60,860 nt of DNA from an uncultured Clostridium sp. (GTDB taxonomy: Bacteria > Bacillota > Clostridia > Lachnospirales > Lachnospiraceae): the NCBI GenBank assembly GCA_947644195.1, contig CANRZB010000015.1, forward strand, positions 1 through 60,860, in the 5' to 3' direction. The stretch's first letter is position 1; every line of letters begins with the position of its first letter. The translations under genes were made by a program, and so were the position numbers. A model generated the notes under the pieces. It saw only the letters and a program-made list of their open reading frames with translations. It did no database searches and was not told the DNA's origin. Positions 43,103-52,898 of this stretch are shown one piece after another.

Positions 43103-43787
43103 CCGGCGGGTGGAACTGCTGACCAGGGAGGCCGGCAGGATTTCTGCATTTGCCAGAGGAGCCCGCAGGCCGAACAGCTCACTCTGTGCGTGTACAGTTC
43201 TGTTTACCTTTGGAGAATTCCAGCTCTATGAAGGGCGGGATTCTTATACATTAACAGCCGGCAGCATCAAAAATCAATTTGCTGCCTTGGCGGAAGATTA
43301 TGATGCTTTATGCTATTGTTCCTATTTTGCGGAGATGGCGAGATATTTTACCAGGGAAAATCTGGAAGCGCCCCAGGAGTTATTGCTTATGTATGTGACG
43401 ATCCGGGCGGTAATGGCGGGGAAGCAGCCGCTTCCATTGATCCGTATGACATATGAATTGCGCATGATGCAGATTCAGGGGGAAATGCTAGAGTTATTTC
43501 AATGCCTGGAATGTGGCGATACTGGAGCCCGGACAGTATATCTGTCTGCGGGCGGCCTGGTCTGTGATTCCTGTGCAGCAAAAAACTCCTTGTTGGAGAA
43601 GAGTATACCAATCTGTTTGAGTGGAGATGCGCTCTATACGGTTCAATATATCTTGACGGCAGAATTGGAGCGTTTGTATGCATTTCAAATATCGGATGCG
43701 GTATTTCAGGAGCTTGGAAACTTTCGTACACGCTACCTGAAACGTTATCTCCCCCACCAGTTTACTACCCTGGATTTCATACAGTAA
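43041..43787 (+). CDS. recO: DNA repair protein RecO
   Basis: A 248-residue recombination mediator that loads RecA with RecR and anneals single strands. N-terminal OB fold: VTGMIVQSSPIKEFDRRVEL, FARGARRPNSS. Helical core CYCSYFAEMARYF, and a C-terminal zinc site CLECGDTG...LVCDSCA (two C-x2-C pairs). The start at 43041 is chosen because RecO homologues begin here, just after GGGAAG. Further upstream in-frame sequence has no conservation with the family. It overlaps the small yqzL-position gene. Confidence 0.92.
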   Translation: MRDTVTVTGMIVQSSPIKEFDRRVELLTREAGRISAFARGARRPNSSLCACTVLFTFGEFQLYEGRDSYTLTAGSIKNQFAALAEDYDALCYCSYFAEMARYFTRENLEAPQELLLMYVTIRAVMAGKQPLPLIRMTYELRMMQIQGEMLELFQCLECGDTGARTVYLSAGGLVCDSCAAKNSLLEKSIPICLSGDALYTVQYILTAELERLYAFQISDAVFQELGNFRTRYLKRYLPHQFTTLDFIQ

Positions 43788-43876
43788 TCATTTTCATAAC
43801 GGAAAAGTATTCCATCACATAGTCGGCAGTATCAGGGCGTATGAATTACAAAAAGGGCAAATTTTCCAGGAAAAAT

Positions 43877-43905
43877 TTGCAATCTGTGTCATATCATGGT
43901 ATATT
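43877..43905 (+). promoter_or_regulatory. Promoter of the glycyl-tRNA synthetase gene
   Basis: TTGCAA (43877-43882), a 17-bp spacer and TATATT (43900-43905), with the ATG 35 bases on. The leader is too short for a T-box, so the gene is not controlled in that way. Confidence 0.65.
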
Positions 43906-43940
43906 GTTGGATTAGAGTGAGAGAATGGAGGGATGCTAGT

Positions 43941-45338
43941 ATGGAAAAGACGATGGAAAAGATCGTTGCCTTGGCAAAAGCCAGGGGATTTATCTATCCG
44001 GGATCAGAAATTTATGGTGGATTGGCGAATACCTGGGATTATGGAAACCTGGGTGTCGAGTTGAAAAATAATGTGAAACAAGCATGGTGGCAGAAGTTTA
44101 TTCGGGAAAATCCATATAATGTGGGATTGGATTGTGCAATTTTGATGAATCCGCAGACATGGGTAGCGTCCGGGCATCTGGGCAGCTTCTCCGATCCTTT
44201 GATGGATTGCAAGGACTGCCATGAACGTTTCCGTGCAGATAAAGTAATTGAAGATTATATGGCCGAGAATGGCATTGCGATCGAAGGCAGTGTAGACGCC
44301 TGGTCCAATGAAGAGATGGAGCAATATATTAAAGAGAAAGAGATTTGCTGTCCAAGCTGTGGAAAACATAATTTTACGGAAATCCGGCAGTTTAATTTGA
44401 TGTTTAAGACGTTCCAGGGTGTGACGGAGGATGCCAAAAATACGGTGTACCTGCGTCCGGAAACGGCACAGGGAATCTTTGTGAATTTCAAGAATGTACA
44501 GAGAACTTCCCGCAAGAAGATCCCGTTTGGAATCGGGCAGATCGGAAAATCATTCCGCAATGAGATTACACCGGGGAATTTTACGTTCCGTACCAGAGAG
44601 TTTGAACAGATGGAATTGGAATTTTTCTGTGAACCGGATACGGATTTGGAATGGTTTGCTTATTGGAAGGAATTTTGTATCAACTGGTTAAAATCCCTCG
44701 GCATGAAAGAAGAAGAGATGCGTGTCCGCGACCATGAGAAGGAAGAACTTTCCTTCTACAGTAAGGCAACGACAGATATTGAGTATCTGTTTCCGTTTGG
44801 CTGGGGCGAGTTGTGGGGCATTGCAGACCGAACCGATTATGACCTGACACAGCATCAGGAAGTATCCGGGGAGGATATGGCATATTTTGACGATGGAAAA
44901 AATGAAAAATATATTCCATATGTGATTGAACCGTCGCTTGGGGCTGACCGTGTGGTATTGGCATTTTTATGCGGGGCCTATGACGAGGAAAACATTGGCA
45001 CGGAGGAGAAGCCGGATATGCGTACCGTATTGCATTTCCATCCTGCGCTGGCTCCGGTAAAAATTGGTGTCCTGCCATTATCCAAGAAATTGGCAGAGCC
45101 GGCAAATGAGATTTATCAGCAGCTCTCCAAATGCTATTACTGTGAATATGATGACCGTGGAAATATTGGCAAGCGTTACCGCCGCCAGGATGAGATTGGT
45201 ACACCATATTGTATTACGTATGATTTTGATTCAGAAGAAGACGGTGCAGTCACGGTCAGGGATCGTGATACCATGGAGCAGGAGAGAATCAAGATCTCAG
45301 ATCTGTCTGCATATTTTGCAGATAAATTCACATTCTAA
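43941..45338 (+). CDS. glyQS: Glycine--tRNA ligase, single-chain dimeric type
   Basis: A 465-residue class II synthetase that charges tRNA-Gly. Early [20 protein letters not shown], zinc-binding [11 protein letters not shown] and [12 protein letters not shown], motif 2 region [12 protein letters not shown] and [19 protein letters not shown], motif 3 [14 protein letters not shown], then a C-terminal anticodon-binding domain ([39 protein letters not shown]). This is the alpha2 form and not the GlyQ/GlyS tetramer. Start at 43941 after GGAGGG. The promoter lies directly upstream. Confidence 0.96.
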   Translation: MEKTMEKIVALAKARGFIYPGSEIYGGLANTWDYGNLGVELKNNVKQAWWQKFIRENPYNVGLDCAILMNPQTWVASGHLGSFSDPLMDCKDCHERFRADKVIEDYMAENGIAIEGSVDAWSNEEMEQYIKEKEICCPSCGKHNFTEIRQFNLMFKTFQGVTEDAKNTVYLRPETAQGIFVNFKNVQRTSRKKIPFGIGQIGKSFRNEITPGNFTFRTREFEQMELEFFCEPDTDLEWFAYWKEFCINWLKSLGMKEEEMRVRDHEKEELSFYSKATTDIEYLFPFGWGELWGIADRTDYDLTQHQEVSGEDMAYFDDGKNEKYIPYVIEPSLGADRVVLAFLCGAYDEENIGTEEKPDMRTVLHFHPALAPVKIGVLPLSKKLAEPANEIYQQLSKCYYCEYDDRGNIGKRYRRQDEIGTPYCITYDFDSEEDGAVTVRDRDTMEQERIKISDLSAYFADKFTF

Positions 45339-45403
45339 TCGTGATAGAGTGAAAGGTTTCCGGCAAATGAAGGAAATTCTATTGATCTCTTTACAGGACG
45401 GGG

Positions 45404-45433
45404 TTGACACGGTAGAACCCGAAATGCTATAGT
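45404..45433 (+). promoter_or_regulatory. Promoter of the GT2/TagF-like gene
   Basis: TTGACA (45404-45409), an 18-bp spacer and TATAGT (45428-45433). Transcription would begin near 45440, which excludes the most upstream ATG of the reading frame and supports the GTG start at 45497. Confidence 0.7.
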
Positions 45434-45496
45434 TAAAAAATGATATTTTGCCGTTATATGGCATTTAGAGGGTTTGAGACCGAGGAGGATATATTT

Positions 45497-48139
45497 GTGA
45501 GTGGCTATAAATATAAAGTGACAATGATTGTCCCTATATATAATATGCAGAACTTTCTGGCAGAATGTTTGGATTCTCTGGCAGAGCAGACGATAGAGCA
45601 GGGACAGATGGAAGTGCTGTTAATTGATGATGGTTCCGTGGATGACAGCATGACGATCATGAAAAAATATGCGGAAAAGTACCCTTATATGAAAATTTTC
45701 CATAAGGAAAATGAAGGTCTGTCCATGACGAGAAATTACGGGATTGCCAGGGCTCAGGGTAAGTACATTATGTATATTGATGCAGATGATACGATTTCCC
45801 CGGAGACAGTCAAAAGCGTTGCCAAGTTTTTTGATGAACACTATGATGAGGTGGACCTGGTTACGTATAAGGAGATCCCGATCAAAAACGGTATGCCGGT
45901 AAAACCGCATTTTCGATACAATACGCTGCATCATTCGGGTGTGTATGACCTGTCGGAGCTGCAGAATGCATTTATTACCCAGACCCGGGTCAATATCTGT
46001 GTGAAGAACAAAGGGAAACAGAATATACTGTTTGATACCAACCGGGAGTTCCGTCATGAGGACCAGAAATATTGTACGCAGATCCTGCAGGAAAAGATGA
46101 AGATCGGTTACTGCAATAAAGGGATGTATTACTATCTGCATCAGCCGGAGAGTATTGTCCGCACATTTTTTTATGCCTATTATATTTTTGAGAGCACGAT
46201 GAAGTACTGGGAGGATCTGTTCGCTGATTACGATGGACGGGAGATTCCCAAATATATCCAGGCGCTGTATCTGCATGATGTGAGTTGGAAAACCCGCAGT
46301 GATATCCTGTTGCCTTATCACTATGGTGAGGAGGAATTTAACCATGCAAAGCAACGAATTTTGCGTCTGTTAAATAAAGTAGACGATGATGTGATTCTGT
46401 TGCATCCGGGCGTAGATAATTTCCACCGCCATTATTTTATTAATCTCAAGGACAATAATGATATTACTATGTTGTCCGGGCCGAATAATATTGCAATTAC
46501 AAACCACGGATCGTTAGTGTATACGGCAAAGCGCATAGAAATTATTATTCGTTATTTCAAAGTAAAAAATGGGAAACTCCGTATCATTGCTTTTATCAAA
46601 TCAGCACTGTTTAGTTATATGGACCAGCCAAGGCTCTATATGATTAAGAACAAAAAGTATGACCATGCAGAGGAAATTGATCTGAGAGATGCTTCCTGGA
46701 ATTACTACCGGGCAAAAACGGAGACCAATCATTTCTTTCTGTTTGAAATTGAGCAGGATCTGAAGAATCTTAAATCTCTGGAATTTGAGATTGAGATTAA
46801 CGAGAACCGTTACAACACATTTTTTTACTTTATGCCGTGGACTCCGTTCCGCAACAAGATAAAAAAGAAAGAGTATTATAAAGATGGTAAGCATTTTGAA
46901 TTTGGTACCGGCATTCTATATATTGATAATGAGAAGACACTGGAAAAAAAGCAATATCTCAAAAAAATCCGACAGCGATTCCGAAAAACAAACAAGCGAA
47001 AATGGTTGATTCGCAATATCTGTTCTCGTCGGATCAAGCGGTATGAGAATGTTTGGTTGTATTATGACTGCAAAGGTGTGAAACGGGATAATGGATACTA
47101 TCAATTTATCCATGATTTTGATAAACATGATGGCGTCCGCCGTTACTATGTAGTCAATGACGATTTGTATAAGGTAAGGAAACTGTTCAATTTCTGGCAG
47201 CGGAAACGTCTGGTGCGTTTTGGCAGCCTGAAACATAAGTTCCTGTTCTTGAAAGCCCAGAAAATCATTACTGCTTTTATTGAGTTGAATAATTATTCTC
47301 CGTTTACCAATAAGCAGTTTATGCAGTATTCAGATATCAGTAATCATCCGGATCTGATCTATTTGCAGCATGGCGTATTGCATTGCCATGTGCCGTGGAA
47401 ATATTCTCTGGATCGTCTGGGTGTTGACAAAGAGGTCATTTCTACGCCGTTTGAGCGGGAGAACCTGATCAATAATTATCGCTTTACAGACAAGCATTTG
47501 ATCCCTTGTGGTATGCCTCGTTATGATTTTATCAACGTGGATGAGCAGCCAGTCAACCGAATTTTGTTTGCACCGTCCTGGAGAAAATATCTCGTCGGGA
47601 TGGAAGGGACAGAATGGGTCACGGTTGAGAGTAAATTCATTGGGTCCAAATTTTTTGAGGAGACCAGTAAGTTTCTTAATAGCCAGCAACTGCACGATCT
47701 CCTGGAGAAGCATGATTTTTATCTGGATTTCAAGCTACATCCGATCCTGGAGCGCTACCAGCATCTCTATGAGATCAAAAATGACCGGGTAACCATGGCG
47801 GAAAGTGTGATTTCAGAGACTTCTTACAAGATCTTCATGACGGACTTTTCTTCGTTTGTGTTTGATTTTGTCTATCTGGAAAAACCGATCGTATATTTCC
47901 TGCCGGACAATGATATGTTCCGCGCGGGGCTGAATGATTACCGTGATGTGGATATTCCTTTAGAGGATGCTTTTGGTGATCTGGCGCTGACGGCAGAGGA
48001 AGCCGTTGAAGCGTTGCAGCGGATTTTTGCAAATGACTGTAAGCCGTTGCCAAAATATGCAGAAAAAATGGATGGTTTCTTCTACTACAAAGACAACCAT
48101 CAGATGGATCGTCTGTATGATGCATTAATGGAAGATTGA
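45497..48139 (+). CDS. Bifunctional GT2 glycosyltransferase / CDP-glycerol glycerophosphotransferase (TagB/TagF-like)
   Basis: 880 residues. The N-terminal GT-A domain has VTMIVPIYNMQNFLAECLDS, LLIDDGSVDD and YIDADDT (nucleotide-sugar and metal site). A middle segment of unclear fold follows (about 330-510). The C-terminal part is a CDP-glycerol:polyglycerol-phosphate transferase with YLQHGVLHCHVPWKYS, FAPSWRKYL, FKLHP and TDFSSFVFDFVYLEKPIVYF. It probably builds a teichoic-acid-like or capsule polymer at the inner membrane face. The GTG start is chosen because GAGGAGG lies eight bases upstream and the promoter would start transcription too close to earlier ATGs. Confidence 0.87.
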   Translation: MSGYKYKVTMIVPIYNMQNFLAECLDSLAEQTIEQGQMEVLLIDDGSVDDSMTIMKKYAEKYPYMKIFHKENEGLSMTRNYGIARAQGKYIMYIDADDTISPETVKSVAKFFDEHYDEVDLVTYKEIPIKNGMPVKPHFRYNTLHHSGVYDLSELQNAFITQTRVNICVKNKGKQNILFDTNREFRHEDQKYCTQILQEKMKIGYCNKGMYYYLHQPESIVRTFFYAYYIFESTMKYWEDLFADYDGREIPKYIQALYLHDVSWKTRSDILLPYHYGEEEFNHAKQRILRLLNKVDDDVILLHPGVDNFHRHYFINLKDNNDITMLSGPNNIAITNHGSLVYTAKRIEIIIRYFKVKNGKLRIIAFIKSALFSYMDQPRLYMIKNKKYDHAEEIDLRDASWNYYRAKTETNHFFLFEIEQDLKNLKSLEFEIEINENRYNTFFYFMPWTPFRNKIKKKEYYKDGKHFEFGTGILYIDNEKTLEKKQYLKKIRQRFRKTNKRKWLIRNICSRRIKRYENVWLYYDCKGVKRDNGYYQFIHDFDKHDGVRRYYVVNDDLYKVRKLFNFWQRKRLVRFGSLKHKFLFLKAQKIITAFIELNNYSPFTNKQFMQYSDISNHPDLIYLQHGVLHCHVPWKYSLDRLGVDKEVISTPFERENLINNYRFTDKHLIPCGMPRYDFINVDEQPVNRILFAPSWRKYLVGMEGTEWVTVESKFIGSKFFEETSKFLNSQQLHDLLEKHDFYLDFKLHPILERYQHLYEIKNDRVTMAESVISETSYKIFMTDFSSFVFDFVYLEKPIVYFLPDNDMFRAGLNDYRDVDIPLEDAFGDLALTAEEAVEALQRIFANDCKPLPKYAEKMDGFFYYKDNHQMDRLYDALMED

Positions 48140-48149
48140 AATTAAAAAC

Positions 48150-48198
48150 CCCCTGGTTTGGTATCGGGAAACGTGCTTTCCTTTGCCAATCCCAGGGG
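48150..48198. terminator. Bidirectional terminator between convergent genes
   Basis: CCCCTGGTTTGG (48150-48161) pairs with CC-AAT-CCCAGGGG (48186-48198) around a loop. It is flanked by an A-rich stretch on the left and TTATTATTT on the right, so it could act on both strands. Confidence 0.65.
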
Positions 48199-48254
48199 AT
48201 TATTATTTGCTCAACGGCGGGTTCATTGAAAACCGTTGAACGGATACGGGCACA

Positions 48255-49163
48255 TCAATGATTCGTGGAATCCGGCAGGGAAATTTCAAAATCTTCACAG
48301 AGAGTACGGTTATAATCATGGATCAAATGATCCTCCGCATGGATGTTGGAAAGATCCGGTGCGGTTCCGTTCTGTAAAACATCTGCTGCCAGGGTTCCAA
48401 GCTGTTGTCCCAGGTTATAGTAGTCCAGAGTGACAATGGCCATGCTGGTATCGAAAAAATCCCGGTGGTCAGAGATTAATGGGATGCCAGCAGGCAAAAA
48501 GATATCTTCCAGTTTGGCTGCCTGCCCTACCGCCAGTGTATCGGCGGGGATATATGCGGCGTCACATTGATCACAGATATCATTTGCTCCAGAAGAAAAG
48601 GAAGTAATATCTGTGGCTGGATATTTCTTGTATGAAATCTGGTTCTTATCCAGGTACTGCATCATTTTCTCTGCTTTTGCTGAGGCAGAGGGACTTGATG
48701 AATGATATAAAATCCCTACCTGGCTGATATCCGGCAAAAGCTGGTGCAGTGTTTCTCCCACTTGTTCTGTGACATCATAGGTAGGTGTTTGGATGGTAGG
48801 AGTCTGAATGTTCGTGTTATCTAATGGAATGGCTCTGCCGGTATTGGCCAGAAATAATAGATCCAATCCGGCCCGGTCCAGCTCCAGACTTTGGCTGGCA
48901 AGGGTTTCACTGTTGTCAGCATTTTTCGTCAAAACGGTGATCTGTGCATTGGGAATGGATTTTTCCAAGGCGTCTTGAAATCCCTTTGTCAATTGATCAT
49001 CATATCCCTCGGTGCTACTTTGACAGATTCCGATGCGATAATGTACAGATGGTTTTTCTATCGTCTTCTCTGTAGGCGGGTCTGACGGATGGCTGCAAGC
49101 TGTCAGAAAGCATAGCAGCAGGGAAAAAAACAGAGATAGGTATCGTTTGTTTGTTCGTTTCAT
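48255..49163 (-). CDS. ABC transporter substrate-binding lipoprotein (COG2984/TrpX-like)
   Basis: A 302-residue lipoprotein with a type II signal peptide; the lipobox LTAC gives the lipidated Cys near residue 23. The rest is a two-lobed periplasmic-binding fold of the ABC_sub_bind family: IGICQSSTEGYDDQLTKGFQ, DLLFLANTGRAIPLDN, QVGILYHSSSPSASAKAEKM, CDAAYIPADTLAVGQAAKLE and PLISDHRDFFDTSMAIVTLD. Some relatives (TrpX) bind aromatic amino acids. No permease or ATPase gene is adjacent, so it is an orphan. ATG at 49163 follows AGGAGG by nine bases; a TTG three bases earlier is an alternative. Confidence 0.87.
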   Translation of the reverse strand: MKRTNKRYLSLFFSLLLCFLTACSHPSDPPTEKTIEKPSVHYRIGICQSSTEGYDDQLTKGFQDALEKSIPNAQITVLTKNADNSETLASQSLELDRAGLDLLFLANTGRAIPLDNTNIQTPTIQTPTYDVTEQVGETLHQLLPDISQVGILYHSSSPSASAKAEKMMQYLDKNQISYKKYPATDITSFSSGANDICDQCDAAYIPADTLAVGQAAKLEDIFLPAGIPLISDHRDFFDTSMAIVTLDYYNLGQQLGTLAADVLQNGTAPDLSNIHAEDHLIHDYNRTLCEDFEISLPDSTNH

Positions 49164-49314
49164 CAAGATATTCCTCCTATACTTTGTTTTAGATCCATTA
49201 CCATTCGCAAAACGGTATTCACAAATCAGATCAGTTTGTTATAAAAATCAATGTTACCTACACCAAAGAATGGAAAGGATGCAAGATTCTGATCTGATTT
49301 TAAAACACTATATA

Positions 49315-49342
49315 TTGTTTCTATGTCAAAATTATGTATAAT
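49315..49342 (+). promoter_or_regulatory. Probable promoter of the GH3 gene
   Basis: TTGTTT (49315-49320), a 16-bp spacer and TATAAT (49337-49342). The leader of about 155 bases to the GH3 start shows no recognised structure. The region 49164-49314 holds the divergent promoter of the lipoprotein gene but no further gene. Confidence 0.5.
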
Positions 49343-49501
49343 ATGATTATTAAGTTTCTTTTTGATTCCTTCGGATCTGTAAGTTCGTAGTAGAGTTTCC
49401 TATGATTTATTATATGGTTTGCATGCTTGGTTATAGAACGATTTCTTCTCCGTTGGCAGGGGAGTGGATCTGGCGGGAAACAAGAGAGAAAGGAGGGACC
49501 G

Positions 49502-52198
49502 ATGGACGAGTATTTACAGACGCCGCTATGGAATCCTTGTCTGGCGGCAGAGGAAAGACTGGAGTATCTGATTTCTCATTTGACGATAGAGGAAAAACTG
49601 CAGTGTTTGGGAACGGGATGTCCGGCCATTTCTCGTTTCGGGATACCGGCATTTAGTTTGGGCGGTGAGGGATCACATGGGGTTCAGGCAAGACACGATC
49701 AGAAATGGGACCAACAAAAGCCGGAAGATACGACGATTTTTCCGAATCCGATCGGGATGAGTGCGACCTGGGATCCTGATCTGGTACGGAGAGCCGGACA
49801 GGTCACAGGCATAGAGGCACGTGGATTGTATGCAGCCGGGCGGCATCGGAGTTTGAGTTTGTGGGCGCCAACGGTAGACATGGAGCGGGATCCCCGCTGG
49901 GGACGGACGGAAGAAGGTTATGGTGAGGATCCGGTACTGGCTGGGGAGATGGCAGGCGCTTATGTCGAGGGGATGCAGGGAACGGATACCGAACATTTGC
50001 TGACGGCGGCTACGGTCAAACATTTCTATGCCAATAATGTGGAGGAGGGCCGATGCTGGAAGTCTTCTGCAATAGATGAACGGAACCGGGAAGAATATTA
50101 TCTGGAACCATTTCGCCGTGTGATACAGGAACACGGTGCAGATGGGTTGATGACAGCTTATAACGAGGTAAACGGGATTCCCTGTATCGTCAATACGGAA
50201 GTGCGGACAAGGGCTAAAGAGCAGTGGGGATTGCACCATGTGGTCTGTGATGGCGGCGATGCATCACAAACAGTGGAGTTACATCATTATTTTACCGACC
50301 ACGCTGAGACAATTGCGGGGGGATTGCAGGCAGGGATTGACTGCTTTACCGATGATATTGCATTGGTCTACGAGGCTGCAAAGCGGGCTTTAGAGCAGGG
50401 GATGATTACAGAGGAACAGGTGGATGAGGCGATGTACCATCATTTTGGAGTGATGCTGCGTCTGGGGCTTTTTGATCCACCGGGGACAAACCCCTTTGAA
50501 CGGATTGGGATTCAGGATGTGGGAACAGCCGAGCACCATTTGCTTGCCAGGACGTTGGCGGCAGATAGTGTCGTATTATTACAAAATGATGGAATTTTGC
50601 CTTTGGCGTCTGATGCGTCAGTGGCAGTGATCGGCCCGTTGGCAGATGTGTGGTATCAGGACTGGTATTCTGGAATTCCACCATATCATGTGACACCTGT
50701 GGAGGGGTTGCAGGAAGCGTTGGGTGAGCGTGCCAGTGTGGTAGAGAATGGTATGGAAATTGTCAGAATACGTCTGGACAGGAATTCAGGAGCTTCTTTG
50801 GAAAAAAATTATCTGGGTCTAAATGTAGCGGATGGAACACTGTGTGCGTCAACCCGTGAACAGGCAGAGCTTTTTCGGATAGAGTATTGGGGGGAGGGCA
50901 GGGTGACCCTCCGTGCCTGTAGTAATGGTAAATTCCTGAGAACCGAAGATGCGGCGGATAAAGGAGAAACCGGTCTGATCCGGGCAGCATCTGACGAAGC
51001 TTTTGGTTGGTTTGTGAAGGAAGTATATCAATTATACCGAAAGGCAGAACGGTATGATGGAATTGTCAGGAAGCTGGAACGAGAGAACAGGCAGCCGGAA
51101 TCTGCGGCGGGCACTTTGGTTCCTCCGGAAAAATCGGATCGAAGGTCGAGTGATAATCCGGTCGATTTGCGCAAAGATCCGGGAGTACTGGATGTATATG
51201 CCTGGAATGGAGCGGAAATTCGATTTGACGATCGGGGACGCTGTTGCGTGGATGTGGATTCTGCTGATTCAGGAGAGAATTCGCACAAGGATGTGGATGC
51301 CGCTGATTCAGGGGAAAATTCGCGCGAGAATAGAAGGACAGGAACATTGGGGATCCATTTGGAGATGGTCCGAGATGGCATCGCAGAGGCAGTGCACGCG
51401 GCGTCACAGGCAGACAGGGTGGTTTTGTATCTGGGCGCGCATCCTATGATTACCTGCAAAGAGGAAGTGGACCGGACAACGCTGGATCTGCCGCCGTTTC
51501 AGCAGGCGATGCTGGAGGCGGTTTACCAGGCAAATCCCAAGACAATTTTGGCGTTGATCAGTAGTGTACCGTTTGCAATTGGCTGGGCGAAACAGCATCT
51601 TCCGGCGATCCTCGTGACTGCCACGGGAGGGATGGAATTGGGACATGGAATTGCTGATGTGATGACAGGAGTGGTATCGCCTGCGGCAAGACTGCCGATG
51701 ACCTGGTATCGGACAGAGCAGGATTTGCCGCCGATGGATGACTATGATATTATCCAGGGGGAACGCACCTATCAGTATTTTACAGGGGAGGTCTTGTATC
51801 CGTTTGGACATGGACTATCCTATGGGTCGTTTCATTATGATGATTTAAAAATCCAATGGGTTGAAGATCCTGAAATGGATGGGAATGGTTTTGGGCTACT
51901 TCTGGTTAGTGTAAAAATTCAAAATGTTTCAGAAGTCACTGCAGATGAGGTGATGCAGATTTATGGCAGGAAAGTCGGTTCTGTGGTTAAACGGCCACAA
52001 AAAACACTTATGGCCTTTCGACGGGAAAAGCAAATAGCCGGTGGGGAAATCAGAGAAATAACCTTTCAGATTTCCTTGTACGATTTGAGCTACTATTCCG
52101 TGGAAAAGGGACGGCGGATTTTGGAACCCGGGCGATATGAAATCCTGGCCGGGGCATCCAGTAAAGATCTTCGGCAAAGGATGGAATTTGAGGTGTAG
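49502..52198 (+). CDS. Glycoside hydrolase family 3 (beta-glycosidase) with beta-trefoil-like insert
   Basis: 898 residues, cytosolic (no signal peptide). N-terminal GH3 barrel: GEGSHGVQARHD, LWAPTVDMERDPRWGRTEEG, ATVKHFYANN, and nucleophile Asp250 in HHVVCDGGDASQT. The C-terminal alpha/beta domain is split: VVLLQNDGILPLASDASVAV before and VLYLGAHPMITCKEEVDRTT after an insert of about 200 residues. That insert contains VTLRACSNGKFLRTEDAAD, like a fascin/ricin-type trefoil, and a duplicated acidic linker. A fibronectin III-like end follows (PFGHGLSYGSFHYDDL). It likely removes glucose or xylose from plant oligosaccharides. Start at 49502 after AAAGGAGGG. Confidence 0.9.
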   Translation: MDEYLQTPLWNPCLAAEERLEYLISHLTIEEKLQCLGTGCPAISRFGIPAFSLGGEGSHGVQARHDQKWDQQKPEDTTIFPNPIGMSATWDPDLVRRAGQVTGIEARGLYAAGRHRSLSLWAPTVDMERDPRWGRTEEGYGEDPVLAGEMAGAYVEGMQGTDTEHLLTAATVKHFYANNVEEGRCWKSSAIDERNREEYYLEPFRRVIQEHGADGLMTAYNEVNGIPCIVNTEVRTRAKEQWGLHHVVCDGGDASQTVELHHYFTDHAETIAGGLQAGIDCFTDDIALVYEAAKRALEQGMITEEQVDEAMYHHFGVMLRLGLFDPPGTNPFERIGIQDVGTAEHHLLARTLAADSVVLLQNDGILPLASDASVAVIGPLADVWYQDWYSGIPPYHVTPVEGLQEALGERASVVENGMEIVRIRLDRNSGASLEKNYLGLNVADGTLCASTREQAELFRIEYWGEGRVTLRACSNGKFLRTEDAADKGETGLIRAASDEAFGWFVKEVYQLYRKAERYDGIVRKLERENRQPESAAGTLVPPEKSDRRSSDNPVDLRKDPGVLDVYAWNGAEIRFDDRGRCCVDVDSADSGENSHKDVDAADSGENSRENRRTGTLGIHLEMVRDGIAEAVHAASQADRVVLYLGAHPMITCKEEVDRTTLDLPPFQQAMLEAVYQANPKTILALISSVPFAIGWAKQHLPAILVTATGGMELGHGIADVMTGVVSPAARLPMTWYRTEQDLPPMDDYDIIQGERTYQYFTGEVLYPFGHGLSYGSFHYDDLKIQWVEDPEMDGNGFGLLLVSVKIQNVSEVTADEVMQIYGRKVGSVVKRPQKTLMAFRREKQIAGGEIREITFQISLYDLSYYSVEKGRRILEPGRYEILAGASSKDLRQRMEFEV
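51251..51328 (+). repeat. Two tandem 39-bp units in the GH3 insert
   Basis: 51251-51289 and 51290-51328 encode DVDSADSGENSHK and DVDAADSGENSRE, a recent in-frame duplication in an acidic linker of the C-terminal domain insert. Confidence 0.85.
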
Positions 52199-52346
52199 CG
52201 GGTCTGTAGGAACATGGGTTTTGACGTGCACCGATGTCCTTTTCTTTTGTGAAGAATTATGGTAGGATTACTGTGATTAACTTGGATTTAAGAAACGATA
52301 AAACACGGGAAGCAGTGCAATGGCTGGCTTCGGAATGGAGGAAATC

Positions 52347-52727
52347 ATGGAAGGGAATCAATATGTTTGGAAAGAGAGAAAGCGTCTTTGGTGCCGTCTG
52401 CCATGGACATTTACGAAATATGCGTTATCGGAGGACCGTCTGTTTGTCACGTCTGGTCTGTTTAAGACGGTGGAAAATGAGGTGCGTTTGTACCGGGTGT
52501 TGGATTTATCGTTGTCCCGGACTTTGCTTCAGAAAATATTTCGATTGGGGACGATTCGGGTCTCCTCTTCCGACAAAACACTTGGCAACTTTGAATTAGT
52601 GAATATCCCTAATTCAGCGCAGATTAAGGAACAGATTTCTGAACTGGTCGAAGAAAACCGTGATAGGAAACGGGTTACCAGCCGGGAGTTCATGGGCGAT
52701 GATTTGGAGATGGAAGATGACGACTGA
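52347..52727 (+). CDS. Small PH-domain-like protein (bPH_2 type)
   Basis: A 126-residue protein with a bacterial pleckstrin-homology-like core: WCRLPWTFTKYALSEDRLFV, TVENEVRLYRVLDLSLSRTL, FRLGTIRVSSSDKTLGNFEL and VNIPNSAQIKEQISELVEEN, then a charged tail ending in acidic residues. Unlike YdbS/YdbT proteins it has no transmembrane helix. Function unknown. GGAGG at 52337-52341 fits the ATG at 52347. It lies between the GH3 gene and ppdK. Confidence 0.65.
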   Translation: MEGNQYVWKERKRLWCRLPWTFTKYALSEDRLFVTSGLFKTVENEVRLYRVLDLSLSRTLLQKIFRLGTIRVSSSDKTLGNFELVNIPNSAQIKEQISELVEENRDRKRVTSREFMGDDLEMEDDD

Positions 52728-52898
52728 TCGACCACTACTGCGAAATAAGAATGTGTCTGGGAAGCATAGTCTGATGATTTTTGGATACGCTCCATGGTGA
52801 AATCAATTTCTCACGGAGAGATTTTGTTTTGAAAGAAAAGTATTTCATTTTGAAATTCTTCGCATATGGTTACAGTTTTTGTCAAATTCCTGGTAATT

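Noticed and set aside
43788-43940. T-box leader for glycyl-tRNA synthetase
   Set aside because: The promoter lies only 35 bases before the start codon, there is no AAGGTGG core, and no terminator is present.
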